Positions 6,961 to 16,455 of a DNA stretch of 29,381 nt are shown here, piece after piece (the first letter of the stretch is position 1; each line of letters begins with the position of its first letter). Both the position numbers and the translations under genes were made by a program. Below the pieces are notes generated by a model, which was not told where the DNA came from, did no database searches, and saw nothing but the letters and a program-made list of their open reading frames with translations. The DNA is taken from the NCBI GenBank assembly GCA_031549185.1, contig JAVBQG010000025.1:1-29381 (forward strand), written 5' to 3'. The stretch comes from JAVBQG01 sp031549185 (GTDB taxonomy: Bacteria; Synergistota; Synergistia; Synergistales; Synergistaceae).

Positions 6961-9927
6961 ATGAAGAAAAAAAAGCTATTGCTGTGCCTGTACGTCGTCT
7001 TTTTCATATTGTTCGCCCTACCCTCTTTTGCGGCGACTCCGCAACCGGTAATACTTACATATGAGGCGGACAACGAATTTCCGCCTTATCGAATTGCGAC
7101 TGTCAAAGGATTCTCCGGCTTCGAAGTCGACATAAACAACGCCATTTTCAAAAACTCGCCCTATTCCCTGGAGTATAAATTCACGCATGGAGAATGGGGC
7201 GGTGCGGATCAGGCGGACACTTCAGCGGCAACTTTTTTCGGCTGGCGCGAGATCACCAGTGAGACCCCAAAAAATATGACCTTCTCCGAACCTCTCTTTA
7301 CGCACCGCTGGGGCGCCTACACACAACCGTATCACACGGGAAAACTGGACTACAAGCTGATTGGGGCATACACGGCCGGTGTCACGATGAAACGTTTTCC
7401 CTACACAAACCTCGTGAGCAAGGGAATCAAAAACATTCGCGTCTTTGAAAACGGGACAGACGCCGTGCGCGCCCTTGCAAACGGCGAAATCGATATTCTC
7501 TTCGACGAGTTGATCTCGCTCAACTATCTGCTGGTACAGGAAAAATTGTATGACGCGGTATTGTATCATCCGGAATTCGAGGTTACGACGCCGGTCGGCC
7601 TCGCAATGCGAAAGGACAGCAGCGACCTTCTCTCCTTCGTCAATCGCCGTATAAAAGAGATAAGGACAAGCGGCGAATACGAGACCATCTATGAAAAGTA
7701 TTTCTTCGCGCACTCCCCTCTCTATGAAAACCAGCGACGGGAAACTGCGTACAAAACGGCGGCCGGCCTCGTGACGCTCTTCTCTCTTCTCGGGGTGTTC
7801 CTCGCTTTCGGCTGCTACAGACAGCTGCTCAAAGCAGCCAGAGAAAAGGCTTTTGCGGACACGCTGATCGAAAACGCCACTTCTTTCATCGTCATTTGGG
7901 ACGAAGACCTGAACATCGTCCGTACCAATGCGAGAGTGGAGAGGTTCCTCGGTTATTCCAAGGAAGAGCTTACAGGGATGAAGGCGTCCGATGTCATCTC
8001 CATTCCCGATACGATCAGCAACTATACGTTCGCAACGCGCATGCAGTCGCGGCGAGGACATGCGATCGACGTGTTGTGGGACATCAATCGTTTCTCCAGA
8101 AACAACAGCTCGCGGCGCTACGTGATGGCGGCAGGATCGGACATCACGGAAATAACGGCGCTGAGACAATCGCTTGAGGCAAGCCTGGACCAGCTGCGGG
8201 AATCGGAACGCCGCTTCGAACTCGCGACGTCAGGCGGCAATGTCGGAATCATCTACTGCAATATGGTGAAAAACGAGATATACATCTCTCCCGTGGGATA
8301 CAAGCTGCTCGGCTACAGCCAACATCCAGAAAATCTCACCAACGAGGAGTGGCTGAGCTGGATACACCCGTCCGATATCGACATCTTCCAGCTCAACGTC
8401 TTCACGGTGGAGAACGTGGCGAGCCTGAACCCCTCCTCCGAACTTCGCATCAGGAAAAAAGACGGCGGTTATAAATGGTTCCTGTTCAGCCTGAAGGCGG
8501 AATTGGACGAAAACGGCAGTTTGAGCGTACTGTCGGGCGCCTTTTTGGACATAGACGAGCGCAAGAAGGTGGAGCTGCTCACGCGCAGGCTGGCTTTCGA
8601 GGATCCGGTTTCCGGCACACAGAACCGCCACTATCTGATGACCGAGGGCGAGAAAATCCTCCTCGCCGCCCAGAAGAACAACCTCGGCGTCGGCCTCGTC
8701 ATCTTCGATATCGACGATTTCAAGATGTTGAATATGCAGAAAGGGACCGCCGCCGGCGACCAGCTGCTGAGAGAAGTGGGAAATCGCGCGAAAAAATTCC
8801 TCGGCAACGTCGGGCTGTTGGCCAGGATGAGCGGAGATGAATTCGCCTGCCTGCTTCCTTTCGACATGAGCAGTGGCATCAACGACAAGCTGGGCGCGGC
8901 GACCGACGTGCTGAAAAGCATCATACAGGAAATAGACGCGACAAAGTACGGCATAAAACGCATCACGATCTGCGCCGGTTCGTCGGTCTTCCCAATCGAC
9001 TCCGGCGAGCTCTCCGGCCTCATCGAAAACGCCAGCGCCGCCCTCGTGGCAGCCAAGACGCAAGGCCCGGGCAGCACGAAAATCTACGACAGCAACGTCA
9101 AAAACCGGACAAAGCGTGACGACATCCTGAGACACGACATACAGGATCTGATCAAGAACAACCAGCTCAAAGCCTACTACCAGCCGAAGGTCGACCTGGT
9201 CACGGGTCGCATCTGCGGCGCGGAGGCCCTGGCCCGATGGGTTCACCCGGATTTCGGCATTATCCGGCCGGACTACTTCATCAAGGTCGCCGAGGACATT
9301 GGCGTCATCACGGCAATCGATTACTTCATGCTTCGGGAGACCTGTCTGCAAAACGCGAAGTGGCAGGCGCTCGGCCTGCCGCCTGTCCGCATTGCGGTCA
9401 ACATGTCGGCGGAGGGTTTCTTCAGCGAGAAGACGATCGAATACGTCTACGGTCTCCTCCAGGAGGCGCAGCTCGATCCGAGGTGGCTGGAGATCGAGCT
9501 GACCGAAAGCAAGGCCATGCGCGACATCCAAAAAGCGATCGAGTCCATGCAGAGGTTGAAGATGCTCGGCATCATGATATCGCTGGACGATTTCGGAACG
9601 GGGTACTCCTCTCTCAACTATTTGAAAAAATTGCCGATCCGAATGATCAAGCTGGATCGCTCCTTCATCCTCGATCTGGAGTCGAACCCGGCGAGCCAGA
9701 TGATCGTCAACACCATGGTTCAACTTTCGAAAAAACTGAACCTGACCGTGACGGTAGAGGGCGTGGAGAACACGATACAGGAACAATACCTGAGAAACAT
9801 AGGGTGCGAGAACGCACAGGGCTACCTGTACAGCAAACCGATCCCCGCCGAAAAATTCGAGGCTCTCTTAAGAAGCGGAAAACCGCTGCGGCCGCTCGAG
9901 AGCTACGACCAACGAAACATCGCATAA
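6961..9927 (+). CDS. Membrane sensor: solute-binding, PAS, PAS, GGDEF (SGDEF) and EAL domains
   Basis: This is a c-di-GMP signalling protein of 988 residues. A signal/anchor segment (6-24) precedes a family-3 solute-binding domain (about 28-250) with LTYEADNEFPPYR and GFSGFEVDI near its start, so this part is periplasmic. A second membrane segment (266-284) leads to cytoplasmic PAS domains (about 297-400 and 415-535). In the GGDEF domain (540-710) the signature is SGDEF (624-628). N591 and D600 of the GTP site and D583 are kept, but the RxxD inhibitory site is absent (GNVG, 615-618). The EAL domain (728-970) keeps E755-A-L, N814, ELTES (846-850), D876-D877-FGTG, K897, E933 and Q953, so phosphodiesterase activity is predicted. 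GGAG lies 8 bases before the ATG. The gene stands alone and is convergent with glyS. The ligand is unknown; amino acid-like is a guess from the family. Confidence 0.92.
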   Translation: MKKKKLLLCLYVVFFILFALPSFAATPQPVILTYEADNEFPPYRIATVKGFSGFEVDINNAIFKNSPYSLEYKFTHGEWGGADQADTSAATFFGWREITSETPKNMTFSEPLFTHRWGAYTQPYHTGKLDYKLIGAYTAGVTMKRFPYTNLVSKGIKNIRVFENGTDAVRALANGEIDILFDELISLNYLLVQEKLYDAVLYHPEFEVTTPVGLAMRKDSSDLLSFVNRRIKEIRTSGEYETIYEKYFFAHSPLYENQRRETAYKTAAGLVTLFSLLGVFLAFGCYRQLLKAAREKAFADTLIENATSFIVIWDEDLNIVRTNARVERFLGYSKEELTGMKASDVISIPDTISNYTFATRMQSRRGHAIDVLWDINRFSRNNSSRRYVMAAGSDITEITALRQSLEASLDQLRESERRFELATSGGNVGIIYCNMVKNEIYISPVGYKLLGYSQHPENLTNEEWLSWIHPSDIDIFQLNVFTVENVASLNPSSELRIRKKDGGYKWFLFSLKAELDENGSLSVLSGAFLDIDERKKVELLTRRLAFEDPVSGTQNRHYLMTEGEKILLAAQKNNLGVGLVIFDIDDFKMLNMQKGTAAGDQLLREVGNRAKKFLGNVGLLARMSGDEFACLLPFDMSSGINDKLGAATDVLKSIIQEIDATKYGIKRITICAGSSVFPIDSGELSGLIENASAALVAAKTQGPGSTKIYDSNVKNRTKRDDILRHDIQDLIKNNQLKAYYQPKVDLVTGRICGAEALARWVHPDFGIIRPDYFIKVAEDIGVITAIDYFMLRETCLQNAKWQALGLPPVRIAVNMSAEGFFSEKTIEYVYGLLQEAQLDPRWLEIELTESKAMRDIQKAIESMQRLKMLGIMISLDDFGTGYSSLNYLKKLPIRMIKLDRSFILDLESNPASQMIVNTMVQLSKKLNLTVTVEGVENTIQEQYLRNIGCENAQGYLYSKPIPAEKFEALLRSGKPLRPLESYDQRNIA

Positions 9928-9967
9928 AAAATCCCCGGAGCCAAGTTTCACCGCTGCGCTCCGGGGA
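9926..9967 (-). terminator. Intrinsic terminator of the glmU-glyS operon
   Basis: A perfect 10-bp GC-rich stem (9932-9941 with 9958-9967, TCCCCGGAGC/GCTCCGGGGA) is followed on the minus strand by six T residues (9931-9926). It lies 28 bases beyond the glyS stop codon. There is no T-tract on the plus side, so it serves the minus-strand operon, although its hairpin also follows the convergent sensor gene. Confidence 0.92.
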
Positions 9968-9995
9968 AATATTCTACCGCTGCCGGATCCGCTAC

Positions 9996-12080
9996 TCAGG
10001 ACTTCAACAGAGAAAAATCCCCGATCGAGTCGAAGAGCTCCCTGCATCGCACAAGCAACGCCAAGCGGTTGTTGCGCACGTCCATATTCTCGTCCATCAC
10101 CATCACGTCGTCGAAGAAGCCGGAGATCGCCGGGGAGAGCTGCGCAAGAGCGGCGCAGACGGCCTCCCAGTCGTACCCGTTCAGTGCGGAGGATACGACG
10201 GCGCTCTGTTCCTTCAACACGCGAAGAAGCTCCTTTTCGGCGGGCAAATTCAACTTGCCGGCGTCGAGTTTGGCCGCGGCACGCTCTTCGTCGGAAAGCT
10301 TGGCGAGAATATTGTTCACGCGAATGGCGGACGTGATCAATGCGCCGAACCACTCCGCCTCGCTGACCTTTTCGAACGCTTCCAACATACGGAGAGCCTG
10401 AAGGGGCCGGTGCCCCATCGATGCGACTGAGAGGCTGGTCGTTCCGTGCGTGAAGCCGCGCTCGCGGAGTTGATTGTGCAGGCGCTGGCGATAGAAGTCG
10501 GTCACCTTCGCCATGACCGCGTCGTCCGCGCCGAGAGCCTGCGCGCCGCGCGCGAAGAGCCCCCCGAGGTCCGCATCCATCGCGAGGCCCCAGAGGATTT
10601 CATTCACGCATCGCGCCGCGCGGCGAAGACCGTACGGATCCTGGGAGCCGGTCGGCGGAAGGCCGACCTTGTGAATGCCGATCATGGTGTCGACTCTGTC
10701 GCAGAGGCCGATGAGCGCGCCGGCCTTACCTTTCGGCAGGTTGTCGCCCGCGAACCGGGGCAGATATTGCTCGAAGATCGCATTCGCCACCGCCTCGCGT
10801 TCGCCGCCGCGCTTGGCGTACTCACGTCCCATCACGCCCTGCACCTCTGGAAATTCGAAGACCATAGCCGTGACGAGGTCCGCCTTGGAAAGCAGTGCCG
10901 CGCGGTCGACATCCGCGGCGAGCTCGTTCTCGGTGCGCTCGCCAAGCTCGCCCACGAGCCAGCCCGCGACCTCGCGCACACGCTTCACCTTGTCGAAGAC
11001 CGAGCCGAGCTGCTCCTGATAGAGGACCTTCTCCAGGGACGGCAGGCGCGACTCGAGCGAGACGGCCAGGTCCTCTTTCCAGAAGAACGCGGCGTCGTAG
11101 AGGCGCGCGCGCAATACGCGCTCGTTTCCGTCGCGAACGACATTCATGTCACGCGCCTTGTTGTTGCTGACGCCGATGAAGCACGCGAGCAATTTCCCGT
11201 CCTTTCCGCGAACGGGAAAATAGCGCTGGTTCTTCTTCATCGTGGCGATCAGGACTTCCTCGGGAATATCGAGGAACGATTCGTCAAAACCGCCACAGAA
11301 GGGCACGGGATACTCCACAAGCTGTGCATTCTCCTCCAGCAATTCGGGATCGGGATCGCTCGCCCCGCCGATCTCCTTTTCGATCTGCGCAACGCCCTCG
11401 AGGATCATCTTCTTACGACGTTCGTGGTCGACGATCACGCATTCGCGCTCCATGATCGCCATGTACTCCTCCGCGCTGCCGACCACGACGGCGGACGCTC
11501 CCATGAAGCGGTGCCCCCGGCTGATATTCCCGCCCTGCACAGGCCCGAAGCTCACGGGAATATGCCGGTCGCCCCAGAGGGCGATCAACCACCGAACAGG
11601 GCGCGCAAAGCGAACCGAGGAATCGGTCGTCCAGTACATATTTTTCTGGAAGACGAGCTTCTTCAGCAAACCGGACAGAAGCCCGGGGAGCAGCTCCTCC
11701 GTCTTCCGGCCCGACTCGCGTACGACCGCGAAGAGATATTCGACGCCCTTGACCGCCTCGAAGCGAAGGTCGGAGACCTCGACGCCGCGGCTCTTCGCAA
11801 AACCGATCGCGGCCTTCGTGTATTCGCCATTTTCATCCAGGGCCTGCGTCTTCGGAGGGCCCTTCACGGTCTCCTCGAAGTCCTCCTGCCGCTCGGCAAG
11901 CCCCTTGATATACAGGATCGTCCTTCTCGGCGTCCCCGTCGTGCGCAGCTCGCCGAAAGCGACTCGCATCTCCGCCAACTCCGCGCGGGCGAGCCGGTCG
12001 AGTTCGGCGATGACCCAGGTCATAAAGCGCGCCGGGATCTCCTCCGTCCCGATCTCGAAGAGCAGATCGCGCGTGCTCAT
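9996..12080 (-). CDS. glyS: Glycine--tRNA ligase beta subunit
   Basis: This is the beta subunit of the bacterial alpha2beta2 glycyl-tRNA synthetase, which charges tRNA-Gly in the cytosol. It supplies tRNA recognition while the alpha subunit holds the catalytic site. It has 694 residues, close to the 689 of E. coli. The hallmark N-terminus DLLFEIGTEEIPARFM (5-20) is present, as are the RPVRWLIALWG and RGHRFMG segments. The DALR-type anticodon-binding region lies near the C-terminus (about 590-680). The ATG (12080-12078) overlaps the glyQ stop codon as ATGA, so the two subunits are translationally coupled, in keeping with equal stoichiometry. It is the last gene of the long minus-strand run. 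Confidence 0.97.
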   Translation of the reverse strand: MSTRDLLFEIGTEEIPARFMTWVIAELDRLARAELAEMRVAFGELRTTGTPRRTILYIKGLAERQEDFEETVKGPPKTQALDENGEYTKAAIGFAKSRGVEVSDLRFEAVKGVEYLFAVVRESGRKTEELLPGLLSGLLKKLVFQKNMYWTTDSSVRFARPVRWLIALWGDRHIPVSFGPVQGGNISRGHRFMGASAVVVGSAEEYMAIMERECVIVDHERRKKMILEGVAQIEKEIGGASDPDPELLEENAQLVEYPVPFCGGFDESFLDIPEEVLIATMKKNQRYFPVRGKDGKLLACFIGVSNNKARDMNVVRDGNERVLRARLYDAAFFWKEDLAVSLESRLPSLEKVLYQEQLGSVFDKVKRVREVAGWLVGELGERTENELAADVDRAALLSKADLVTAMVFEFPEVQGVMGREYAKRGGEREAVANAIFEQYLPRFAGDNLPKGKAGALIGLCDRVDTMIGIHKVGLPPTGSQDPYGLRRAARCVNEILWGLAMDADLGGLFARGAQALGADDAVMAKVTDFYRQRLHNQLRERGFTHGTTSLSVASMGHRPLQALRMLEAFEKVSEAEWFGALITSAIRVNNILAKLSDEERAAAKLDAGKLNLPAEKELLRVLKEQSAVVSSALNGYDWEAVCAALAQLSPAISGFFDDVMVMDENMDVRNNRLALLVRCRELFDSIGDFSLLKS

Positions 12081-12982
12081 CTCGCCTCACCCACCTTCTC
12101 ATCAAGGTCGAATTTACCAATCAGCGGGAAGTTCATCCCCTCGCGCTGTTCCAGATACGCCCTGCAACAGGCGCTCGCCAGCGCCCGCACTCGCCCGATG
12201 TAACCGGTGCGCTCCGTCACGCTGATCGCGTTGCGCGCGTCAAGCGTGTTGAACGCGTGCGAACACTTGAGGACGTAGTCGTAGGCGGGCAGGACCATGC
12301 CGCGTTCGAGCACGCGGGCCGACTCAGCCTCGTACATGCCGAAGAGTTTGAACAGCATATCGGTGTCGGCGATCTCGAAGTTGTAGGTCGAGCCCTCGAC
12401 CTCCGAGCGATGGTGCACGTCGCCGTACTTGACCTTCCCCACCCACTCGAGGTCGTAGACGTTGTTCACCTTCTGCACGTACATCGCGATCCGCTCGAGC
12501 CCGTAGGTGAGCTCGGCGGGCACCAGCGCCATGTCGACGCCGCCCATCTGCTGGAAGTAGGTGAACTGCGTGATTTCCATGCCGTCGAGCCAGACCTCCC
12601 AACCCAGCCCCCAGGCGCCGGTGGTCGGGTTCTCCCAGTCGTCCTCCACGAAGCGGATGTCGTGATCAGCCGGGTCGATGCCGAGCGCCCGCAGGCTGTC
12701 GATGTACAGCTCTTGTATATTGTCCGGCGAGGGCTTTAGGATCACCTGATACTGATAGTAATGCTGCAGGCGGTTCGGGTTCTCGCCGTATCGTCCGTCC
12801 GTCGGGCGGCGCGACGGTTCGACGTACGCCACGCGCCAGGGCTCAGGTCCTATAACCCGCAACGTCGTCGCCGGGTTCATGGTCCCCGCGCCGACCTCGA
12901 TATCGTACGGTTGCTGTAAGATACAGCCCCTCTCCGTCCAGAATTTCTCCAGACGCATGATCAACTCTTGAAAATTCAACAC
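12077..12982 (-). CDS. glyQ: Glycine--tRNA ligase alpha subunit
   Basis: This is the catalytic alpha subunit of the tetrameric glycyl-tRNA synthetase, a class II enzyme. It has 301 residues (E. coli 303). Visible conserved stretches are GCILQQPYDIEVGAGTMNP (19-37), EPSRRPTDGRYGENPNR (55-71) and WEVWLDGMEITQFTYFQQ (127-144). Two starts are possible. The GTG at 12982 lies only 4 bases after AAGGGGG. The next codon, a TTG at 12979, has better spacing and gives MNFQEL, which matches how homologues usually begin. The TTG is at least as likely. The gene follows recO by about 32 bases and overlaps glyS by 4. Confidence 0.96.
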   Translation of the reverse strand: MLNFQELIMRLEKFWTERGCILQQPYDIEVGAGTMNPATTLRVIGPEPWRVAYVEPSRRPTDGRYGENPNRLQHYYQYQVILKPSPDNIQELYIDSLRALGIDPADHDIRFVEDDWENPTTGAWGLGWEVWLDGMEITQFTYFQQMGGVDMALVPAELTYGLERIAMYVQKVNNVYDLEWVGKVKYGDVHHRSEVEGSTYNFEIADTDMLFKLFGMYEAESARVLERGMVLPAYDYVLKCSHAFNTLDARNAISVTERTGYIGRVRALASACCRAYLEQREGMNFPLIGKFDLDEKVGEAR

Positions 12983-13014
12983 AAGACCCCCTTATATGCA
13001 AATGCCTTCGTGAT

Positions 13015-13779
13015 CTATTCACTTCGAAGAAAAGAATAAAACCGACGCGCACTGTCGCCGAGGAGCCCTATCGCGTCCGATGGGACCGTCTTCGTCCATG
13101 CCAGAAACTGGTCCCTCGGTAGCATAGCAGCACGACGTATCTCTTGCAATACCGCGAAAGACATGGAAGGAGCGTCGGCGGCGAGAGGGCGGGAAGCGGA
13201 GCATCGCGTACAAAGCAGACCGTCCTCCATCCACACGATCCTCGCCTCCTCGGTACAGTCCAAATTACCCCCGCAGGCACAGCAGCTTTCCAACGAAGGC
13301 GCTACTCCCCAAAGACTGCCCCATCGCCAGGCAAAGCGCAGGTCGACGAGCCTCGGGTCGATATCGAGCGCGAGGTTTTTCAAACTCCCCCACAAAAGAG
13401 AGAGCAGGTCGTCGCACTCGTGCCCGGCCGGAATACTCTTCGCCAGATGGAGACACCAGTTCACGGCGACGCTCAATTTTCTCGGCGAGGCGCGCAAGAA
13501 CAAAAAGTCTTCACGCACATCCACGCTCTTGAGATAAAGCCGCCTCGGGCTCTGGTAGAAATCAAAAACGCCCCACACGAGCGGTTCCGTTCCGCCGCCG
13601 AAGCGAGTTTTCGCGCCGTCGGCGCCGGGCGCCGAGACCCAGATGGCACCCATTCTCTTTAAAAAAAGGAGCAGCTCCTGCGAGCTACGCGAACCCTCCC
13701 TGCGGCGCAGAACGACGCCGTGCGCTCTGTGATCTCCCTGCGAAAGTTGATCCGGGTGCCCGAAAGAGCGATGCGTCAC
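13015..13779 (-). CDS. recO: DNA repair protein RecO
   Basis: RecO anneals SSB-coated single strands and helps RecR load RecA in gap repair. The protein has 254 residues, the usual size. The N-terminal OB-fold region is recognisable from AHGVVLRRREGS (19-30). The zinc-binding cluster appears as C-C-A-C (166-169) and CTRC (190-193). Sequence conservation is otherwise weak, as is normal for this family. The GTG start (13779-13777) overlaps the era stop codon as GTGA. The era-recO-glyQ-glyS order is the classic Firmicutes arrangement and supports the call. About 17 residues precede the usual OB-fold start, so translation could begin slightly later. Confidence 0.88.
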   Translation of the reverse strand: MTHRSFGHPDQLSQGDHRAHGVVLRRREGSRSSQELLLFLKRMGAIWVSAPGADGAKTRFGGGTEPLVWGVFDFYQSPRRLYLKSVDVREDFLFLRASPRKLSVAVNWCLHLAKSIPAGHECDDLLSLLWGSLKNLALDIDPRLVDLRFAWRWGSLWGVAPSLESCCACGGNLDCTEEARIVWMEDGLLCTRCSASRPLAADAPSMSFAVLQEIRRAAMLPRDQFLAWTKTVPSDAIGLLGDSARRFYSFLRSE

Positions 13780-14690
13780 CTGCGGTGGTATCCCATGCGC
13801 CCAATCTCGACGGGAGATTTGCGCCAGTCCGGCCGGAGCTTGACCCAGAGCTGCAAGAAGATCGGATAGCCGAGGCGCTCCTCCATCTCCAGCCGCGCGG
13901 CCGTGCCGATGTTCTTCAACTTCGAGCCGCCGCCGCCGATCAGGATGCCCTTCTGCCCGGGGCGCTCCACGACTATGTCCGCTCTGATCTCGGCGATTTC
14001 CAATTCGGGGTACTCGTCCGGCGTCCTGAAATCCTGAATCACGACGGCGATGCTGTGGGGGACCTCCTGCTCCGTGGCCTCGAAAATTTTCTCGCGGATG
14101 ATCTCCTCGGCCAGGAAACGCTCGGTCGTGTCCATCAGGACGTCCTCGGGGTAGATGAGCTCCCCCTCCGGCAGCAGTTTGATCAGCTCTTCCTGCAGCA
14201 CGTCGAGGTTCGTTCCCTCTTTTGCCGAGACCGGGACGACCGCCGCCGGTTTGATGCTCTCCTGCAGCGGAGCCAGCGCCTGCCAGAAAGCCTCCTGTCC
14301 TCGCCTGCTCTTCAACCGGTCGATTTTATTGAGGACGAGGACGATGGGAATTTTGTACGCCCGAAGGCGTTCGAGGATCGCCTCGCCCGCCGAATCGAGC
14401 TCTTTTCCCGCCTCGACGACGAAACAGATCACGTCGACCGAATCCATCGCCGCGGACGCTTCCTGCATCATGAACTCCCCCAGCGCATGTTTCGGCATAT
14501 GCAGACCCGGCGTATCGACGAAGACAATCTGCGCTTCTTCTGTGGTCAGAATGCATCGCACGGCGTTCCGCGTCGTCTGCGGCTTGCTCGACACCGCCGC
14601 TACCTTTTCGCGCAACAGGGCGTTGATCAGGGAAGATTTTCCGACATTCGGGCGTCCGACGAGGGACACATAGCCTGAACGAAAACTCAT
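13776..14690 (-). CDS. era: GTPase Era
   Basis: Era is an essential GTPase that binds the 3' end of 16S rRNA during 30S assembly. It has 304 residues. GTPase motifs are G1 GRPNVGKS (12-19), G2 PQTTR (37-41), G3 DTPG (59-62), G4 NKID (121-124) and G5 SAK (155-157). The C-terminal KH domain has IGGGGSKLKNIG (251-262), where the usual Lys of the GxxG loop region is Gly. The frame stays open 91 codons upstream across cdd, but homology starts at MSFRSGYVSLVG, so the ATG at 14690 is chosen. Its GGAGG is about 13 bases upstream, a longer spacing than usual. cdd ends 5 bases before it. Confidence 0.96.
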   Translation of the reverse strand: MSFRSGYVSLVGRPNVGKSSLINALLREKVAAVSSKPQTTRNAVRCILTTEEAQIVFVDTPGLHMPKHALGEFMMQEASAAMDSVDVICFVVEAGKELDSAGEAILERLRAYKIPIVLVLNKIDRLKSRRGQEAFWQALAPLQESIKPAAVVPVSAKEGTNLDVLQEELIKLLPEGELIYPEDVLMDTTERFLAEEIIREKIFEATEQEVPHSIAVVIQDFRTPDEYPELEIAEIRADIVVERPGQKGILIGGGGSKLKNIGTAARLEMEERLGYPIFLQLWVKLRPDWRKSPVEIGRMGYHRR

Positions 14691-14695
14691 ATACT

Positions 14696-15082
14696 CTATC
14701 GATCCTCCAGTATAAAACGATGAGGCAGCAGGTTCGCGAGGTTCAGCGAGACCACTCGGCCGTCCTTCATCAAAAATATCTCCATCTCCGGGTTGAACTC
14801 GATCAGGAATTGCCGACAGGCGCCACAAGGAGGGCAGTGTATATCGCCGCTCCCCGAGACTGCTATCGCAAGCGGGTCGCGTTTTCCGGCCGCAATTGCG
14901 CTCGTCATCGCCGCACGCTCTGCACAGATGGCGAGGCCATAACTCGCGTTTTCGACATTGCATCCCCCGAAGACGGATCCATCTCGCATGAGCAACGCAG
15001 CCCCGACGGCAAAACGGGAGTACGGCGCGTACGCCCGCTCCCGATAGGATGCCGCCATTTTCATCAAGGCCTCAGGAGTCAT
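14696..15082 (-). CDS. cdd: Cytidine deaminase
   Basis: This enzyme deaminates cytidine and deoxycytidine to uridine forms in pyrimidine salvage. It is 128 residues long, matching the homotetrameric short class. Visible are YAPYSRFAVGAAL (18-30), NVEN (42-45), the C53-A-E55 zinc and catalytic motif and P-C86-G-A-C89 with the other two zinc ligands. The ATG at 15082 gives MTPEALMKMA, as in homologues. An in-frame TTG at 15112 would add 10 residues and has a G-rich stretch about 7 bases upstream, so the start is not fully settled. It lies between the CNNM gene and era. Confidence 0.94.
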   Translation of the reverse strand: MTPEALMKMAASYRERAYAPYSRFAVGAALLMRDGSVFGGCNVENASYGLAICAERAAMTSAIAAGKRDPLAIAVSGSGDIHCPPCGACRQFLIEFNPEMEIFLMKDGRVVSLNLANLLPHRFILEDR

Positions 15083-15177
15083 TTTGCAATTTTCGCCTAC
15101 ACAATCCGTCAAAAAAACGCCCCCACACTTGAAAAACGTAAAATCGGTCTGGATTTCACCTCGCCTGTTTTTGACCC

Positions 15178-16455
15178 TCAGGCGTCCCCTTCGTCCGTCT
15201 CTTTCTCCGAGCGTTCGATCCGAACCTGTAAAATTCTGTGCTCCACAACCTCAACGGCGCTGATTTTCCAGGGGCCGTATATGATCGATTCACCCTCCTC
15301 GGGGAAATTGCCGCAGAGCGTGAGCAGCATGCCGGCAACCGTGTCCACCTCGTCGAACTCGAACGGGTAGTCCAACGTCTCGGAGAGATCCTCGAGGTTG
15401 ACGTAGCCCTGCACAAGATACACGCCGGGGCTCTCCTCCATCACATCGGGAGTCTCGTCGTCGAATTCGTCCTGAATGTCCCCGACGATCTCCTCCAGCA
15501 GATCTTCGAGCGTGACAAGCCCGGCGGTGCCGCCGTATTCGTCGACGACGATGGCGATATGCACCTGTTCCTTCTTCATGATCTCGAAGGCCTCGTCCGT
15601 CTTGATCGTCTCGGGGATGAAAAGGGGTTCTCTCTGCAACGTCGTGACCGGCGTCTCGAGCATCCCCCTGCACAAGGGCCCGAGCAGGTCCTTCGCGTAG
15701 AGCACCCCGGTGATCTTGTCGAGATCCTTCTCGTAGATCGGCACCCGCGAATGGCCGGTCTCCAGAAAGATGTCGGACGCAGCGGCCACACTCGTCTCGG
15801 AGGAAATCGCCATCATGTCCGTGCGGGCGACCATGATCTCGGAGACGCGCGTCTCTTCGAAAGAGATAACGCCGTGGATCATCTTCCGCTCGTCCTCCTC
15901 CAGCGCGCCCGACTCGCCGCTCGCGTGCACCATGATCTCCACGTCCTCGCGCGTTACGAACGGCATGAACGTGTCCAACTCAAGACCGAACAGGCGTCCC
16001 ACGGCCCACACGGAGCGTTGTACGAGAAAGACAACCGGCGAAAGAATAAAACTAAAAAGACGCAGTGGCGGCAGAAATAATGAAAGAACGGATTCCTTGT
16101 GCGCGATTGCGATATTTTTCGGCAATATTTCACAAAAAATAACGATTAACGTGGTCATCACAGTAACGGCGATAATGGGGCCATGACGACCGAAGAACAT
16201 CGTCATAACCATCGTGGCGATGGTACTGGCCGCTATGTTGACGAGGTTATTGCCTACAAGCGTAATCGTGAGGGCCTTCTGGATATTGTCTCCAAGCCAC
16301 CGGTAGCCTTCTTTTTTCCCGGGGTTCGCGCTCTCGAGCGCCTTTAGTTTTATTTTTCCTGCTGCAGTTATCGCCGTCTCCGTCGAGCTGAAAAAAAACG
16401 ACAGGACGAGAAAAAACAACAGCAGGCCGATACTGCCCACTAGATCAGAACTCAC
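15178..16455 (-). CDS. CNNM/HlyC-CorC family membrane protein with CBS pair
   Basis: This is a predicted inner-membrane protein of 425 residues with an N-terminal DUF21/CNNM transmembrane domain (segments about 8-24, 62-84, 90-112 and 122-150). It continues with a pair of CBS domains (about 205-330) and a C-terminal CorC/HlyC domain (about 345-420). Conserved features are SSTETAIT (23-30) in the first helix and VDEYGGTAGLVTLEDLLEEIVG in the second CBS region. The family is linked to Mg2+ and Co2+ efflux or magnesium homeostasis, and the older 'hemolysin' label is not meaningful here. The GTG start overlaps the ybeY stop codon as GTGA. A gap of about 95 bases separates it from cdd. Confidence 0.92.
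   Translation of the reverse strand: MSSDLVGSIGLLLFFLVLSFFFSSTETAITAAGKIKLKALESANPGKKEGYRWLGDNIQKALTITLVGNNLVNIAASTIATMVMTMFFGRHGPIIAVTVMTTLIVIFCEILPKNIAIAHKESVLSLFLPPLRLFSFILSPVVFLVQRSVWAVGRLFGLELDTFMPFVTREDVEIMVHASGESGALEEDERKMIHGVISFEETRVSEIMVARTDMMAISSETSVAAASDIFLETGHSRVPIYEKDLDKITGVLYAKDLLGPLCRGMLETPVTTLQREPLFIPETIKTDEAFEIMKKEQVHIAIVVDEYGGTAGLVTLEDLLEEIVGDIQDEFDDETPDVMEESPGVYLVQGYVNLEDLSETLDYPFEFDEVDTVAGMLLTLCGNFPEEGESIIYGPWKISAVEVVEHRILQVRIERSEKETDEGDA

Noticed and set aside
8230..9786. A 518-codon minus-strand open frame opposite the sensor gene
   Set aside because: The plus strand encodes well-conserved PAS, GGDEF and EAL domains across the same bases, and the antisense product has no known motif.
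10446..12203. A 585-codon plus-strand open frame opposite glyS
   Set aside because: It is an antisense shadow of glyS, with no ribosome binding site or domain.
14691..14963. N-terminal extension of Era across cdd
   Set aside because: The extra 91 codons overlap the conserved cdd gene in another frame, and family homology begins exactly at the ATG at 14690.
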